NCBI GenBank assembly: GCA_029946075.1
Contig: JAQSDT010000751.1
Span: 1 to 12,188 of the forward strand
From: a bacterium
Lineage (GTDB): Bacteria > Pseudomonadota > Alphaproteobacteria > Rhizobiales > Xanthobacteraceae
Direction: 5' to 3'
DNA length: 12,188 nt
The position numbers and the translations under genes were made by a program. This document shows positions 11,849 to 12,188 of the stretch, piece by piece; positions within the stretch are counted from its first letter, which is position 1, and each line of letters opens with the position of its first letter. The notes below the pieces were generated by a model, which was not told the origin of the DNA, ran no database searches, and saw only the letters and a program-made list of their open reading frames with translations.

Positions 11849-12188
11849 ATGATGGACGCGATCTATTTCGACCTCGACGGCACGCTGACCGACCCCAAGC
11901 CGGGCATCACCCGGTCGATCAAGTACGCGCTGCAGAAGCTCAACCGGCCGGTGATCCCGACCGAGGACGAACTGACCTGGTGCATCGGCCCGCCGCTGCG
12001 CGCCAGCTTCGTCCGCCTGCTCGGCGGCGAGGATTCCGCCGATCGCGCCGTGGCGCTGTACCGCGAGCGGTTCTCCGATATCGGCCTTTATGAGAATGGA
12101 CTTTATGACGGGATCGGCGACGCGCTGACGACGCTGCGCGCTTCCGGCCACCGGCTGTTCGTCGCCACCAGCAAGCCGCACGTTTTCG
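11849..12188 (+). CDS. HAD-superfamily hydrolase, phosphoglycolate-phosphatase-like (3' end outside window)
   Basis: The frame is open to the right edge, so about 113 residues of an expected ~220 are present. The start is MMDAIYFDLDGTLTDPKPG, with the nucleophile and acid Asp pair in motif I (FDLDGTLTD). A helical cap (SIKYALQKLNRPVIP..., LTWCIGPPLRASFVRLLGG, LYRERFSDIGLYENGLYDGI) is followed by LRASGHRLFVATSKPHVF, which carries motif II (Ser/Thr after hydrophobic strand). This arrangement matches Gph-like phosphatases acting on phosphoglycolate or related phosphomonoesters in the cytoplasm. The ATG at 11849 begins one base after the previous stop; ATGs at 11837 (overlapping) and 11852 are alternatives. 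The close packing suggests co-transcription with the TIGR02301 gene. Confidence 0.88.
   Translation, partial: MMDAIYFDLDGTLTDPKPGITRSIKYALQKLNRPVIPTEDELTWCIGPPLRASFVRLLGGEDSADRAVALYRERFSDIGLYENGLYDGIGDALTTLRASGHRLFVATSKPHVF

Overview
This 12.2 kb window is high-GC chromosomal DNA that reads like an alphaproteobacterium of the Bradyrhizobium / Nitrobacteraceae type. The basis is codon bias toward G/C-ending codons, a TIGR02301-type secreted protein, an 'AEHWRRRAE' small protein of a kind common in bradyrhizobia, and short Glu/Leu-rich orphan proteins. No phage, IS element, CRISPR array or rRNA is visible. Most of it is ordinary housekeeping and accessory chromosome, and I see no clearly new multi-gene system.

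Layout. (1) 1-1055: 3' part of a Bcr/CflA-type MFS efflux pump, convergent with a cytoplasmic transglutaminase-like protein (1068-1748, minus). (2) 1812-3412: a small-protein district. It holds an 80-aa minus-strand protein, two tiny single-helix membrane proteins too short for routine gene calling (2223-2318/2384 and 2505-2606, minus), a 66-aa charged helical protein (2792-2992, minus), and a 71-aa plus-strand protein that is a divergent paralogue of the 80-aa one. (3) 3428-4905: a secreted ankyrin-repeat protein (minus) divergent from a secreted SnoaL/NTF2-like protein (plus), with a 356-bp spacer. (4) 5141-5217: tRNA-Pro(CGG) on the minus strand with a good promoter. (5) 5287-8410: a plus-strand run of Sua5-type threonylcarbamoyl-AMP synthase, a D-2-hydroxyglutarate-dehydrogenase-like flavoenzyme, a YpeA-like GNAT acetyltransferase overlapping it, and a decayed C-terminal fragment of a Nudix hydrolase. 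(6) 8427-9553: a TetR regulator divergent from a tautomerase-superfamily enzyme, with three copies of one perfect palindrome between them. (7) 9637-10401: an SRAP/YedK DNA-protein-crosslink repair protein (minus). (8) 10464-12188: a conserved hypothetical, a Nudix hydrolase, a TIGR02301 secreted protein and the start of a HAD phosphatase, all plus strand and closely spaced.

How the parts work together. The clearest regulatory unit is the TetR-tautomerase pair with its three operators. The Sua5 gene supplies the t6A37 modification of ANN-decoding tRNAs; the neighbouring tRNA-Pro gene is next to it by position only. The SRAP protein has an unusual C-terminal QGSLF that looks like a sliding-clamp binding peptide. 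The remaining genes show no obvious shared pathway.
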